From Geodermatophilus sabuli (GTDB lineage: Bacteria; Actinomycetota; Actinomycetes; Mycobacteriales; Geodermatophilaceae): 64,000 nucleotides of DNA. The translations under genes and the position numbers were made by a program. This document shows, piece by piece, positions 27,563-37,030 of this stretch. Within the stretch, counting starts at the first letter, position 1. Every line of letters begins with the position of its first letter. The notes beneath the pieces were generated by a model. The model did no database searches, was not told where the DNA came from, and was given only the letters and a program-made list of their open reading frames with translations. The stretch is taken from assembly GCF_900215145.1 (NCBI RefSeq), contig NZ_OBDO01000001.1, forward strand, positions 372,001 to 436,000, read 5' to 3'.

Positions 27563-29155
27563 ATGAACACCGTGGACTATGACGCTGTTGTGGTAGGGGC
27601 CGGAGCTGGCGGTATCTACGCCGTTCACAAGCTGACCCAGGCGGGCTTGCGGGTCATCGCATTCGAGGGTGCGCCCGACGTGGGTGGAGTGTGGTACCAC
27701 AACCGCTATCCCGGAGCGCGCGTCGACATCGAGAGCTACTTCTACTGCTTTCCGGACGAGGATCTCTATCCACGCTGGACCTGGAAGGAGCGCTATCCGG
27801 CTCAGCCCGAGATCCTGGCCTATCTGAACTTCGCCGCAGACACGTGGGGAGTCCGCCCGCACATCCGTTTCTCGACATGGGTCACCGGTGCGCAGTGGGA
27901 GTCGTCTGCGCACCGGTATCGCGTCACCGCGAGCAGCGGCGAATCGGTGACCGCACGCCATCTGGTCATGGCGTCCGGCCAGCTGTCGAAGGCTCGCCCA
28001 CCGGCCTTCCCCGGTCTCGAGGACTTCCGCGGTCGCTGGGTCCAGACCGCACACTGGCCGACCGACCACGTGGAAACGGCGGGCAAGCGCATCGCCGTCA
28101 TCGGAACCGGCTCCTCCGGCGTCCAGGCGGTGCCCGCGCTGGCGCGTGACGCCGAGAACGTCACGGTCTTCCATCGGACTGCGAACTATTCGGTTCCCGC
28201 GCAGAACGGTCCGCTCGATCAGCAGAAGTACGCCGATTACGCCAGCCGGGTCAGCGAGATGCGCGAGAAGATCCTGCACCATCCGGTCGGCTCGGACATC
28301 CCGCTCGGTGCCGGTCCGGCGAGCTCCTTCTCGCCGGACGAGCAGCAGGCGCTACTGCGGCAGCGCTGGGCCCGCGGCGGGCACACGATGAATGCGGTCT
28401 TCTCTGACCAGGGCACCGACATCCATGCGAACACGCTCGTGGCCGACTTCGTCCGCCAGCACGTGCGGGACACGGTGAAGGACCCGGCGAAGGCCGAGAT
28501 CCTGATGCCGCATGCCTATCCGATCGGCACGCGACGCCTGTGCGTGGACACCGGCTACTACGAGGCCTTCAACCAGAGCAACGTGGACCTGATCGACATC
28601 AACCACGACCCCATCGAGCGGATCACGGAGAAGGGCATACGAACCCGGAACCACGACCTCGAGTTCGACCTGCTCGTCTTCGCGCTCGGCTTCAACGCCT
28701 TCACCGGCGCCCTCGACGAGGCGAACATCCGCAACGAACTCGGTGAGCGACCGTCCGACCGGTGGTCACGCGGGCCGCGCACGCTGCTCGGACTGATGAC
28801 GCGAGGATTCCCGAATCTGTTCGTGCTCACCGGACCGGGAAGCCCCTCGGTGCTGGCCAACATGATCCTGGACAACGTCCAACACGTCGACTTCGTCGCC
28901 GACATGCTGCGCCACATGGGCGAGCGCGGCCACACCAGGGTCGAACCCGAGGAGAAGGCTCAGGACGAGTGGACGGCGCACGTGGCCGAGGCCGCGTCCA
29001 ACCTGCTCCGGCTCAACGTCGAGAACTACATGGTGCACGTGAACCGCGAGGACGGCACCAGGGTCTTCATGCCGTACGTGGGCGGACTCGACAAGTACGT
29101 TGAGCACTGCGAGAAGGTCGTGGCCGACGACTTCGTCGGGTTCTCCTTCTCCTGA
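27563..29155 (+). CDS. Baeyer-Villiger-type flavin monooxygenase
   Basis: The 530-residue enzyme has the two-dinucleotide layout of FAD/NADPH class B monooxygenases. Residues from 10 read VVVGAGAGGIYAVHKL; then come GGVWYHNRYPGARVD, VIGTGSSGVQAVPALAR and a late GFNAFTG. The Baeyer-Villiger fingerprint is FRGRWVQTAHWPTD, with Gln where the usual FxGxxxHxxxW His stands, so activity may be atypical. It would insert oxygen next to a ketone to give an ester or lactone. ATG 27563 follows AGAGGAG. It lies 247 bp after the CocE gene. Confidence 0.88.
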   Translation: MNTVDYDAVVVGAGAGGIYAVHKLTQAGLRVIAFEGAPDVGGVWYHNRYPGARVDIESYFYCFPDEDLYPRWTWKERYPAQPEILAYLNFAADTWGVRPHIRFSTWVTGAQWESSAHRYRVTASSGESVTARHLVMASGQLSKARPPAFPGLEDFRGRWVQTAHWPTDHVETAGKRIAVIGTGSSGVQAVPALARDAENVTVFHRTANYSVPAQNGPLDQQKYADYASRVSEMREKILHHPVGSDIPLGAGPASSFSPDEQQALLRQRWARGGHTMNAVFSDQGTDIHANTLVADFVRQHVRDTVKDPAKAEILMPHAYPIGTRRLCVDTGYYEAFNQSNVDLIDINHDPIERITEKGIRTRNHDLEFDLLVFALGFNAFTGALDEANIRNELGERPSDRWSRGPRTLLGLMTRGFPNLFVLTGPGSPSVLANMILDNVQHVDFVADMLRHMGERGHTRVEPEEKAQDEWTAHVAEAASNLLRLNVENYMVHVNREDGTRVFMPYVGGLDKYVEHCEKVVADDFVGFSFS

Positions 29156-29188
29156 GTCGCGTGACGGGTCGATCCGACCAATGCACTC

Positions 29189-29213
29189 GTGCCGGCCGCG
29201 GAAGGGCCGGCAC
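29189..29213. terminator. Hairpin after the monooxygenase gene
   Basis: GTGCCGGCC (29189-29197) pairs with 29205-29213 over 9 bp around a 7-nt loop. Confidence 0.5.
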
Positions 29214-29365
29214 CGGGCCGATCGGGATGTCGCGGTGATCCCGGCGCGGCCCGCTGATCAGGACGACGTGGCGTCGTCCCACTCCAGATCCTGCAACCAC
29301 CTCGCTGAGTGCCGTGGCCACGTCACGAGTGGCAGACCACCACGGCGACATCGTCAGGAGAGCTA

Positions 29366-30994
29366 GTGAGCCCCGAAACAGCGCAGACGGCCGAGGCGTA
29401 CCCCGACATGGTCGCCGAGATCGCAGCACAGTCGCCGGACTCGATCTGCCTCGAAGAGGTCGACGGGCCGGTCAGGACCTATGGCGAGGTCCAGGCGAAC
29501 GCCCGGGCGTGGCGGCAGGCGCTGGTCGGGCTCGGGCTGGCTGCCGGCGAGACCGTCCTGACATTCGTGGCGTCGTCGGTGGCCTCCGTCGAGTTGTGGT
29601 GCGGGATCGCGTACGTGGGCGCGATCGAGGCGTCGGCCAACCCCGCGTACCGGGGCGCACTCCTCGATCACATCATCAGTGACACCCGGGCCCGGATCGC
29701 CGTCGTCGACCACCGGTACCTGTCCTCCGTTCGAGAAGCACTGGTCCAGGCGCCGAACATCGAGTGCGTCGTCGTCATCGGTGGTGACAGCGAACTCCGC
29801 ACCGAGGGCTCCACTGACGTCGTCCGGGCAGACGCCGTCCTCGAGGCGGTGGGGGAGTCCGCGGACACGTGGGCCGGCGCCGCGATACCGGGGCACGCGC
29901 CCGCCTGCATCCTCTACACCTCGGGCACGACGGGCTTGTCGAAGGGGGTCGTCGTGCCCTTCGCGCAGCTGAAGGAGGCGGCCTTCGGGGTCTTCCCGCC
30001 GACCGTCCTCAGCCAGGACGACGCCATCTATCTCCCCTTTCCGCCATCCCACATCACCTATCGCGCCAATCTGATGTCTGCGGCGCGGGTGCGGGGGCGG
30101 GCCGTTCTCCGTGAGCGGTTCTCCACCGACGCCTTCTGGGCGGACATCGAGAAGCACCAGTGCACCGCCACGCTGCTGCTCGGTGCGATGGCGAACTTCG
30201 TCTACCGGCAGGACGCCCATCCGGAGTCGACGCCTCTGCGGCGTGTGCAGATGATCCCGGTCATCCCGGAGGTGGAGGACTTCAAGAAGCGGCACGACGT
30301 GCTGGTGACCACGCAGTGGGGCATGACCGAGGTGTGCGCTCCGATCGTCGCGGTCGACTACGACGTCAGCATCTGGCAGAGCTGCGGTCGCCTGCGAGAC
30401 GGATTCGACGCGCGGATCGTCGACGAGTTCGACTACGAGGTGGAAGACGGTGAGGTGGGGGAGCTCGTCCTGCGTCCTCATGCGCCGTGGCACTTCGCGT
30501 CCGGGTACTGGGGGAACGCGGAGGCGACGGCTGATGCCTGGCGCAACCTGTGGTTCCACACGGGAGACCAGTTCCGACGGGATCAGCACGGCAACTACTA
30601 CATGGTGGACCGCCTCAAGGACTCGCTGCGCCGCCGCGGGGAGAACATCTCCTCCGCCGAGGTCGAGGCGGCGGTGCTGCAGCATCCCGACGTGATGGAG
30701 TGCGCGGTGGTGGGCGTCGACTCGGAGTGGGGCGAGCAGGAGGTCATGGCCTTCGTCGTCCCGAAACAGTCGCGGCGCCTCGACGAAGCCGCCCTGGACG
30801 AGTTCCTGTCCAGCCGGCTGGCCGAGTTCATGCGGCCACGTTTCATCGAGGTCGTCGACCTGCTGCCGAAGACGCCGACGGAGAAGATCCGCAAGGGTGC
30901 GCTCCGTGAGCGTGGCCGGGGGGCCAACACGTGGGCGCGACCTGAACGCGTCAGGTCGGCTGTCAAGCGGACGTCGGAGGGCGGTGCGTCCTGA
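29366..30994 (+). CDS. Acyl-CoA ligase (ANL superfamily), CaiC-like
   Basis: The 542-residue enzyme activates a carboxylic acid to its CoA thioester with ATP. Core motifs are present: ILYTSGTTGLSKGVV (A3), TTQWGMTE (A5), WFHTGDQF (A7), DRLKDSLRRRGENIS (A8) and the C-terminal Lys in PTEKIRKGALR (A10). The overall pattern resembles crotonobetaine/carnitine-CoA ligases, but the acid is unknown. GTG 29366 has CAGGAGAG upstream. It could activate the acid released by the oxygenase and hydrolase steps before beta-oxidation-like reactions. Confidence 0.9.
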   Translation: MSPETAQTAEAYPDMVAEIAAQSPDSICLEEVDGPVRTYGEVQANARAWRQALVGLGLAAGETVLTFVASSVASVELWCGIAYVGAIEASANPAYRGALLDHIISDTRARIAVVDHRYLSSVREALVQAPNIECVVVIGGDSELRTEGSTDVVRADAVLEAVGESADTWAGAAIPGHAPACILYTSGTTGLSKGVVVPFAQLKEAAFGVFPPTVLSQDDAIYLPFPPSHITYRANLMSAARVRGRAVLRERFSTDAFWADIEKHQCTATLLLGAMANFVYRQDAHPESTPLRRVQMIPVIPEVEDFKKRHDVLVTTQWGMTEVCAPIVAVDYDVSIWQSCGRLRDGFDARIVDEFDYEVEDGEVGELVLRPHAPWHFASGYWGNAEATADAWRNLWFHTGDQFRRDQHGNYYMVDRLKDSLRRRGENISSAEVEAAVLQHPDVMECAVVGVDSEWGEQEVMAFVVPKQSRRLDEAALDEFLSSRLAEFMRPRFIEVVDLLPKTPTEKIRKGALRERGRGANTWARPERVRSAVKRTSEGGAS

Positions 30995-31603
30995 CCCCGA
31001 TCTCGTCGCCGTATCGCTGGTCATTGGTGCGGAGGACCGCCGGTCGCGCGGCACTGATCCTGATGTCCGGCTAGGACGGGCGTCGATGGCCTCCCGACAG
31101 GGGTCCCGGTTCCGCGGGCCGGCCGGTGCTGCCACGTCGTCGGGACGGATGGCGAGTGGCCAGGAGCGGGTGCCGGTACGGCAGTCCGTCATGGGCTTGC
31201 GGATCACGCCGGCCCCAGGGTCGTGTTCGGCGGTTCGGTGCGGCAGCCGCTGTGGGTCGCCGTGGCCTGCGTCAGCGGACCGCCGGAGGTCCAGCGGACG
31301 AGGTGCCCATCGGCGTGCGCCGGTTTCTCCCGTGCAACCTCGCCCCCTCGCGCCTCCTCGATCGCGATGCGGTGTCGCGCATCGCAGGCCCCTGACCGCC
31401 GATCGCAGGACCGCCAGGAGCGCACGACCTCCCGCATCGGGAGCGATCACCACCGGGGCTCCAGAGGTCGATGCGGCGCAGTGAGGCACGGGGGCATCCC
31501 CACGACTGCGCCTGACGAAGCTGGCCCGCACGCCTCTGCAGGTCCTGCGCGCTGGCGGAGGGCGGACCTGCTGCAGCCAGGATGGTCCAAGGTCTTCCCA
31601 AAT
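30995..31603. other. Gene-free stretch before the ABC transporter operon
   Basis: No supported gene. Long minus-strand frames here are shadows of the ligase gene or lack any family features. The right end holds the promoter region with site C. Confidence 0.45.
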
Positions 31604-31619
31604 TGGACGAAACAAGTCA
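31604..31619 (+). promoter_or_regulatory. Operator-like site C with -10-like box
   Basis: TGGACGAAACAAGTCA is preceded by AAAT and followed by G and TATGGT (31621-31626), then CCACATCACGTCG. It lies 151 bp upstream of the binding-protein gene. Confidence 0.7.
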
Positions 31620-31754
31620 GTATGGTCCACATCACGTCGATGATCGTGATCCGGCGGAGTGACTCGGTCCTCCTGGGAGCGGTCGTCCCCAGCAGACGAT
31701 CCGGCGCACGGGCCGCGCCTGTCGAGCACAGCAACTCAAAGGAGAGGCAACCTC

Positions 31755-33005
31755 ATGACGCGTCGAATCCGCCCACTCGCCGCACGGCGCTCAGCGTCGT
31801 GGTCGACCCGCGGAGTCGTCCTCGCGACGATCGGGTGTCTGGCGCTGTCCGCCTGCGCCGACGACCCCAGCGACGTAACCACGGCAGCGGGGGATTCGTC
31901 AGCGGAGCACGTGACCCTCAGCGTCGCGGACGACGGCCCGTTCAGCGGGCTGGTCACCGGGTCGAACACCATCACACCGACCGTTGACGGGGACCAGGTG
32001 ACGATCGATGTGGGCGGCACGGAGGTCACCGTCGACAAGGACAAGAAGCTCAAGGTCGGCTTCTTCGTGAACGGTGCCATCTCGCCGTTCTTCCAGACGG
32101 CCTTCGCCTGGGCCGAAGCCCAGGCGGAAGCCTATGGATACGAGGTGGAGCAGGTCGACGGCGCCTACGACCCCGCCAAGCAGGCCGACCAGATCCAGAC
32201 GGCGATCAGCACGAAGAAGTACGACGCCATCATCGTGATCCCGGTGGACGGCGTGGGGTCGTGTGACTCCTTCACCAAGCAGGCGGCAGAGGCCGGGATC
32301 CTCGTCGTCGACTACTACAACCCGATGTGCGGCAAGGATGCCGAGCCGATCAACAACTGGTACGTGCCTGGCCTTCTCGGAGTGGTCGGAGGGGGGACGG
32401 ACCCCGCCATCTACCAGGCCTTCGTGGAGCGCGCGATGGCAGCCCACCCCGAAGGGAAGGGCATGTCGCTGAACCTCGAAGCGTCGATGTGCACCTGCGC
32501 CGGCATCTACACCAGCGCGCTCGACGCTGCGCTGGAGGAGTACCCGGGTGTCGATCTCACGCAGACTGCGGCCGCGTCGCCCGACAAGGCCGGCGGGCAG
32601 TCCGTGACCGAGCAGTACCTGAAGGACAACCCGGACGCGGAGTTCATCCTCTCCCTGGCCGATGAGACCGGTGCCGGGGCAGTCGAGGCGGTCGAGGCTG
32701 CAGGGCTGACGGACCAGGTGAAGGTGTACATGTCCGGGGGCACTCCCGCGATCATGGACCTGATGGCGGCGGGCAAGGTCCACGGCACCCACCCGTACTA
32801 CATGGGTTCAGCCGTGCAGAGCGCGATGCTGATGCTCCACGAGGCGGTGGCCGGTAACCCCGTGCCGACGGTGATCGCGAACGACGGTCACGTTCTCGAC
32901 CCCTTCGCCGACCAGACGGCGCCGTTCCTGACCCTCGTGACGCCGGACATCGCTCGGAGCGGCGGGTACGTCCCGAACTCCGTCGACAACGCCCAGGCCA
33001 GGTAG
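31755..33005 (+). CDS. Ribose-type ABC importer, substrate-binding lipoprotein
   Basis: The 416-residue lipoprotein has an Arg-rich N-terminus and lipobox LALSAC. A 70-residue beta-like linker precedes a periplasmic-binding-4 fold starting KLKVGFFVNGAISPFFQ and continuing AISTKKYDAIIVIPVDG, AAASPDKAGGQSVTEQYL and EFILSLADETGAGAVEAVE. At least four further Cys occur (GSCDSF, PMCGKD, SMCTCAG), unusual for such proteins. ATG 31755 follows GGAGAGG. It is the first gene of a binding protein-ATPase-permease operon; the ligand is unknown and need not be a sugar. Confidence 0.9.
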   Translation: MTRRIRPLAARRSASWSTRGVVLATIGCLALSACADDPSDVTTAAGDSSAEHVTLSVADDGPFSGLVTGSNTITPTVDGDQVTIDVGGTEVTVDKDKKLKVGFFVNGAISPFFQTAFAWAEAQAEAYGYEVEQVDGAYDPAKQADQIQTAISTKKYDAIIVIPVDGVGSCDSFTKQAAEAGILVVDYYNPMCGKDAEPINNWYVPGLLGVVGGGTDPAIYQAFVERAMAAHPEGKGMSLNLEASMCTCAGIYTSALDAALEEYPGVDLTQTAAASPDKAGGQSVTEQYLKDNPDAEFILSLADETGAGAVEAVEAAGLTDQVKVYMSGGTPAIMDLMAAGKVHGTHPYYMGSAVQSAMLMLHEAVAGNPVPTVIANDGHVLDPFADQTAPFLTLVTPDIARSGGYVPNSVDNAQAR

Positions 33006-33009
33006 AGCC

Positions 33010-34581
33010 GTGTCGACGGCGGACCGCAGCGCAATCAGGTGCCGGGGGCTGGTCAAGGAGTACGGGCGCTTCCGCGCTCTGGACGCCGTCGACCTGGACG
33101 TCCGCGAAGCGACGATCCATGCCCTGGTCGGTCAGAACGGGGCAGGCAAGTCCACCTGTCTCGGTCTCCTGGCCGGCCGGCAGGTGCCGACGGACGGCAC
33201 GATCGAGGCCTTCGGTGAGCCCGTCGCGTTCCACTCACCTCGAGACGGCATACGGCTGGGGATCCGCTCGATCTACCAAGAGCTGACGATCGTGCCGACC
33301 TTGTCGACACAGGCCAACCTGTACCTCGGGTCGGAGGTCACGCGCTACGGACTGTTGTCGGAGCGGGAGATGCGGGCGACCCTCCGGGACCTGAACGACC
33401 GGCTCGGGGTGTCGATCCCGGCCGACATCCCAGCCGGCCGGTTGTCGGTGGCCGACCAGCAGATGCTCGAGATCATGCGCGCGCTCTGCTCGGATGCGCG
33501 GGTCATCCTGCTCGACGAGCCGACCGCAGCACTCTCTCTGACCGAGAGCCGCGCACTGCTCGGGACCATGAAGGAGTTGCGCGCACAAGGCACGACCATG
33601 GTGCTGGTCAGCCACAACCTCGAGGACGTCCTCGAAGTCTCGGATGACATCACCGTGTTCCGCGATGGCAGGGTCGCTCTGCCTGCCGCCGCGGACGTCC
33701 GGGACAAGAACGCGTTGGTGGCTGCGATGCTCGGTCCGTCGGGCCTCGAGCCGGGTGAGGTCGCGATCAAGGACCATGCGAGGCCGCATCGCGCGCCCGG
33801 ATCCCGAGAAGTGCTGCGGGTCGAGAACCTGACCATTCCGGGCGCGGTCACCGACATCTCGTTCAGCTTGATGGAGGGCGAGCTCCTGGGTCTCGGTGGG
33901 CTGGTCGGCTCCGGCCGGACCACTGTGCTACGAGCACTGGTCGGATTGGGCCACCGAACGTCGGGCCGGCTGTGGATCGACGGGACGCAGGTGAAGTGGC
34001 CGTCCTCTCCCCACGCTGCCTTGCGTCTCGGGATCGCGATGATCCCCGAGAACCGCAAGACGGACGGGGTCCTGCTCGGCGACTCCAGCTCGGTCAACAT
34101 CGCGATCGGCAATCTCGACCGGGCCACCCGCGGCCGGATTCTCACCAAGGCCAGGCTCGCCAGTAGCACGGTGGGAGCGGCCAAGGGCGCCGGCTTCGAC
34201 TCGTCGAGACTGCCGAGCAAGGCGGGAACGCTCTCGGGGGGCAACCAGCAGAAACTGCTGTTCGCACGGTGGGACTACGCCCCAGTCAAGATCCTCCTGG
34301 CGGACGAGCCGACGAGGGGTATCGACATCGGGGCGAAGGCGATCATCGCCGAGAAGCTGGTCGAACGGTGCGAGCGCGGAGTGGGCGTGATCCTTGCGTC
34401 CAGCGAGATGGAAGAGGTCACCGACCTGTGCTCGCGGGTCGTCGTGCTCCGCGAAGGCCGTCCCGTCGGCGAGCTCAACCGGGACAACGGACGGATCACC
34501 GTCGAGCAGATCCTCAGCCTTTCATTCGGCCTCGCGCCGACCCAGTCCCAGGAGGCGCATGATGGCCACATTGACGTCTGA
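33010..34581 (+). CDS. Ribose-type ABC importer, tandem ATPase
   Basis: The 523-residue protein carries two fused nucleotide-binding domains as in RbsA and MglA. The first has GQNGAGKST (Walker A), LSVADQQML (signature) and VILLDEPTAAL (Walker B). The second has GLVGSGRTT in place of a full Walker A, LSGGNQQK, and LADEPTRGIDIG. A degenerate second site is normal in this family. GTG 33010 is 4 bp past the previous stop. It overlaps the permease start by about 20 bp. Confidence 0.93.
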   Translation: MSTADRSAIRCRGLVKEYGRFRALDAVDLDVREATIHALVGQNGAGKSTCLGLLAGRQVPTDGTIEAFGEPVAFHSPRDGIRLGIRSIYQELTIVPTLSTQANLYLGSEVTRYGLLSEREMRATLRDLNDRLGVSIPADIPAGRLSVADQQMLEIMRALCSDARVILLDEPTAALSLTESRALLGTMKELRAQGTTMVLVSHNLEDVLEVSDDITVFRDGRVALPAAADVRDKNALVAAMLGPSGLEPGEVAIKDHARPHRAPGSREVLRVENLTIPGAVTDISFSLMEGELLGLGGLVGSGRTTVLRALVGLGHRTSGRLWIDGTQVKWPSSPHAALRLGIAMIPENRKTDGVLLGDSSSVNIAIGNLDRATRGRILTKARLASSTVGAAKGAGFDSSRLPSKAGTLSGGNQQKLLFARWDYAPVKILLADEPTRGIDIGAKAIIAEKLVERCERGVGVILASSEMEEVTDLCSRVVVLREGRPVGELNRDNGRITVEQILSLSFGLAPTQSQEAHDGHIDV

Positions 34582-35566
34582 CCCCACGGTCGAGGAGTCG
34601 AGCGCACCGAGGACGACGCGCCGGGACGTCGCCGTCACGTTGCTCTACAAGAACGCAATGTTGCTGGTGTTGGCGGTCCTCGTGGTCACGGCCGCGTTCA
34701 CCTACGACAACTTCCTCGAATGGAACAACTTCAAGATCATCCTTGTCCAGAATGCCGGGCTGGGGATCATTGCGGTTGGTGTCACTTTGCTCATGGTCAC
34801 CGGCGCATTCGACTTGTCGGTCGTGCCGGTGTTCGTGCTCGGAGCTGCGGTCTATGCCGCGATGGCCGACGACATGGGCTGGGGGTTGGCGCTGGTGGCC
34901 GCCCTCTTGGCCGGATCGATCACCGGTGTCATCAACGGCTTCATCGTGGCCAAGGTCGGGGTGAACTCGTTCATCGCCACCCTCGCGACGGCGTCAGCCT
35001 TCGCAGGAATCGTGCTGAGCGGGTTGGGGAACGACCAGGTGACGCTGACGACGCCCAGCCCGCGACTGCTCGGGACCGGTTCCGTGCTGGGCATACCGAT
35101 CCCGATCTTGCTGCTGGTGGCGGTCTTCCTCATCGGCCAGCTCGTGTTGGGCTCCACGGCGTACGGCCGACGACTCAAGACCGTGGGCGGCAGCGAGCAC
35201 GCCGCACGCCTGGCTGGACTGCGGGTCGAACGGCTGCGCGTGAGCGCCTACGTCATCGTCGGGATCTGCGCCTGCCTTGCCGGGGTGGTCTTCGTGGCAC
35301 GACTCGGCAGCATGCAAGCCACGCAGTTGACGAACTCCGCTCCGCTGCTGCTCGACGCCATCGCCATCGTGGTCGTGGGTGGCACCTCGCTCTACGGCGG
35401 GGAGGGGGCGGTGTGGAGAACAGCGATCGGGCTCTTGATCTTCGGCGTCCTCGACAACGTCATCGCCGGTGTCAATGCGAGCGCGGCAACCGAACAGATC
35501 GTCAAGGGTGTCGTCGTGCTCTTTGCCGTGATCACCGATCTGCGCTCGCGACAACGATCAGTCTGA
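34562..35566 (+). CDS. Ribose-type ABC importer, permease
   Basis: The 334-residue inner-membrane permease (RbsC type) has about ten hydrophobic segments, starting AMLLVLAVLVVTAAF. It includes the family motifs GAFDLSVVPVFVLGA, GVNSFIATLATASAFAG and TAYGRRLKTVGGSEHAARLAGL. ATG 34562 gives a good distance from GGAGG (34551-34555); ATG 34559 is the alternative. It completes the importer. A damaged copy of its 3' end lies after the next gene (36917-37030). Confidence 0.93.
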   Translation: MATLTSDPTVEESSAPRTTRRDVAVTLLYKNAMLLVLAVLVVTAAFTYDNFLEWNNFKIILVQNAGLGIIAVGVTLLMVTGAFDLSVVPVFVLGAAVYAAMADDMGWGLALVAALLAGSITGVINGFIVAKVGVNSFIATLATASAFAGIVLSGLGNDQVTLTTPSPRLLGTGSVLGIPIPILLLVAVFLIGQLVLGSTAYGRRLKTVGGSEHAARLAGLRVERLRVSAYVIVGICACLAGVVFVARLGSMQATQLTNSAPLLLDAIAIVVVGGTSLYGGEGAVWRTAIGLLIFGVLDNVIAGVNASAATEQIVKGVVVLFAVITDLRSRQRSV

Positions 35567-36012
35567 CACCACGAAGGGCACGCATGATGGGCGGCCGCCT
35601 CGCTCAGACATTTGAGCTCGGCGAGGTGGCACCCGCGGTAGGTGCCCTCGGCCAGGTCGTGCGAGGCGGCGCCGCCCCGCCGGTTGGTCGCGGTCGAGCC
35701 GGGCCGACCCAGACGTAGCACTCACAGTTCCAATCGGACTCTGCCGGCCGCGATCAGACAGCCTGTCAGGTCGATGCAGCGGGTGTTCCTTGTCAACCGG
35801 CGGTTACGCCGGCCACGCGCGCCAGAACCCAGGACTGGGCCTTCTGCCTGGATCATGCCCTGAATGGGTGCAGCAATCCTCCGTCGCGGAACACCGCCCG
35901 TGGTGCTTGCAGTCGGGCTGCTCGGCCCTTTTCTGCGGAGCTCGTGTCGCTTGTGTACTCGACTGTCCCGACGGACGCCGACAAAGCTGATGAGAGGCCG
36001 GAAGGGCAGGAC
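35567..36012. other. Intergenic stretch between permease and luciferase-like gene
   Basis: A 44-codon frame (35584-35718) opens right after the permease but matches nothing I know. The rest carries no recognisable gene or operator-like site, so the following gene may be transcribed with the importer. Confidence 0.4.
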
Positions 36013-36888
36013 ATGAAGTACTCGATGAACTGCTGGGCGGCGCTGGGTGACAGCCCCACCGCGGATGACTATGTCGCGCTGGCCCAGCACATGGAAGCGC
36101 TGGGTTATCACGGCGTCTGGATGGCGGATCATGTGGCCGTGCCGACGCTGTTCGACCGGTCGCAATATCCTTACCCTTCCGGATTCCCGGAGAACTCCAA
36201 CTGGGTGGATCCGTTCACGTGGCTGGCCGCTATCGCCACGTGCACGAAGCACGTGAAACTGGGTACCACGGTTGCCATCGTCCCGGCCCGTCCGCCGGTG
36301 ACCCAGGCGCAGACCGTGGCAACGCTCGACGTGATGTCCAATGGGCGTTTCGTCTATGGCATCGGCCTGGGATGGATGGAGGCGGAGTACGACCTCCTCA
36401 ACGTGCCCTTCAAGAATCGGGGGCGGCGGACCAACGAGTACATCCGCATCATGAAACAGCTCTGGTCAGGTGATACCGGACCTTTCGCGGGCGAGTTCTA
36501 CAGCCACGGCGGCGCACTTCTGAAGCCGTTGCCGGTGCAGAAGCCCCACCCCATGTTGATTGTGGGCGGGGAAGGGGTGCCCGCCTTCAAACGGCTGATC
36601 GAACTGGACGGCGATGGCCTGCACGGCACCTACAAGTCACCTGAGGCGTATCGGCAGGACATGGAGCTGCTCAAGTCGATGATGGCGGCGGCCGGCCGGG
36701 ACGTGGACGACTTGTGGAACACGATGATGTGCACCGCCGAGGATGTCCCACATGCACTCGGAAATCCCGCTGCGATCGCCGAACTGGAGGAAATGGGCGT
36801 GAAGGAGATCGTATTCGCGCCCAAGTTCTCGTCGGTCGACGAGGGGATGCGCATGACGGAACACATCGCCGATCAGATGTCGCGCTGA
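36013..36888 (+). CDS. Luciferase-like F420-dependent oxidoreductase (TIGR03619-like)
   Basis: The 291-residue TIM-barrel protein begins MKYSMNCWAALG and has HMEALGYHGVWMADHVAVP, KLGTTVAIVPARPPVTQAQTV and the GRFVYGIGLGWMEAEY loop. This pattern fits actinobacterial F420-dependent LLM enzymes, which reduce or oxidise C=C or alcohol groups. ATG 36013 is chosen by family N-terminus; the frame is open from 35944. F420 use is inferred from family resemblance. Reduced F420 might be recycled through the 23450/24397 proteins. Confidence 0.85.
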   Translation: MKYSMNCWAALGDSPTADDYVALAQHMEALGYHGVWMADHVAVPTLFDRSQYPYPSGFPENSNWVDPFTWLAAIATCTKHVKLGTTVAIVPARPPVTQAQTVATLDVMSNGRFVYGIGLGWMEAEYDLLNVPFKNRGRRTNEYIRIMKQLWSGDTGPFAGEFYSHGGALLKPLPVQKPHPMLIVGGEGVPAFKRLIELDGDGLHGTYKSPEAYRQDMELLKSMMAAAGRDVDDLWNTMMCTAEDVPHALGNPAAIAELEEMGVKEIVFAPKFSSVDEGMRMTEHIADQMSR

Positions 36889-36916
36889 CGCGGGCGCTCA
36901 ACGGCGGGCTGCCTCG

Positions 36917-37030
36917 CACTGTGGTCGTCGGAGGCACCGGCGCCACGGCGGCGACGGGCCGTGTGGAGAACAGCCTGGCGATCTTGATCTTCGGCGTCCT
37001 CGACAACGTCATCGTCGGAATCGACGGTGC
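36917..37030 (+). pseudogene. Decayed copy of the permease 3' region
   Basis: The stretch TCTTGATCTTCGGCGTCCTC with ACAACGTCATC, and the preceding GTGTGGAGAACAGC, are shared with the permease gene near 35412-35463. The translated piece LAILIFGVLDNVIVGID mirrors LLIFGVLDNVIAGVN of the permease. Flanking bases have diverged and no frame is complete. It suggests a partial duplication that now brackets the luciferase-like gene. Confidence 0.7.

Noticed and set aside
29363-31729. 788-codon minus-strand frame across the acyl-CoA ligase
   Set aside because: Antisense to a ligase with all core motifs; no own start signal or domain.
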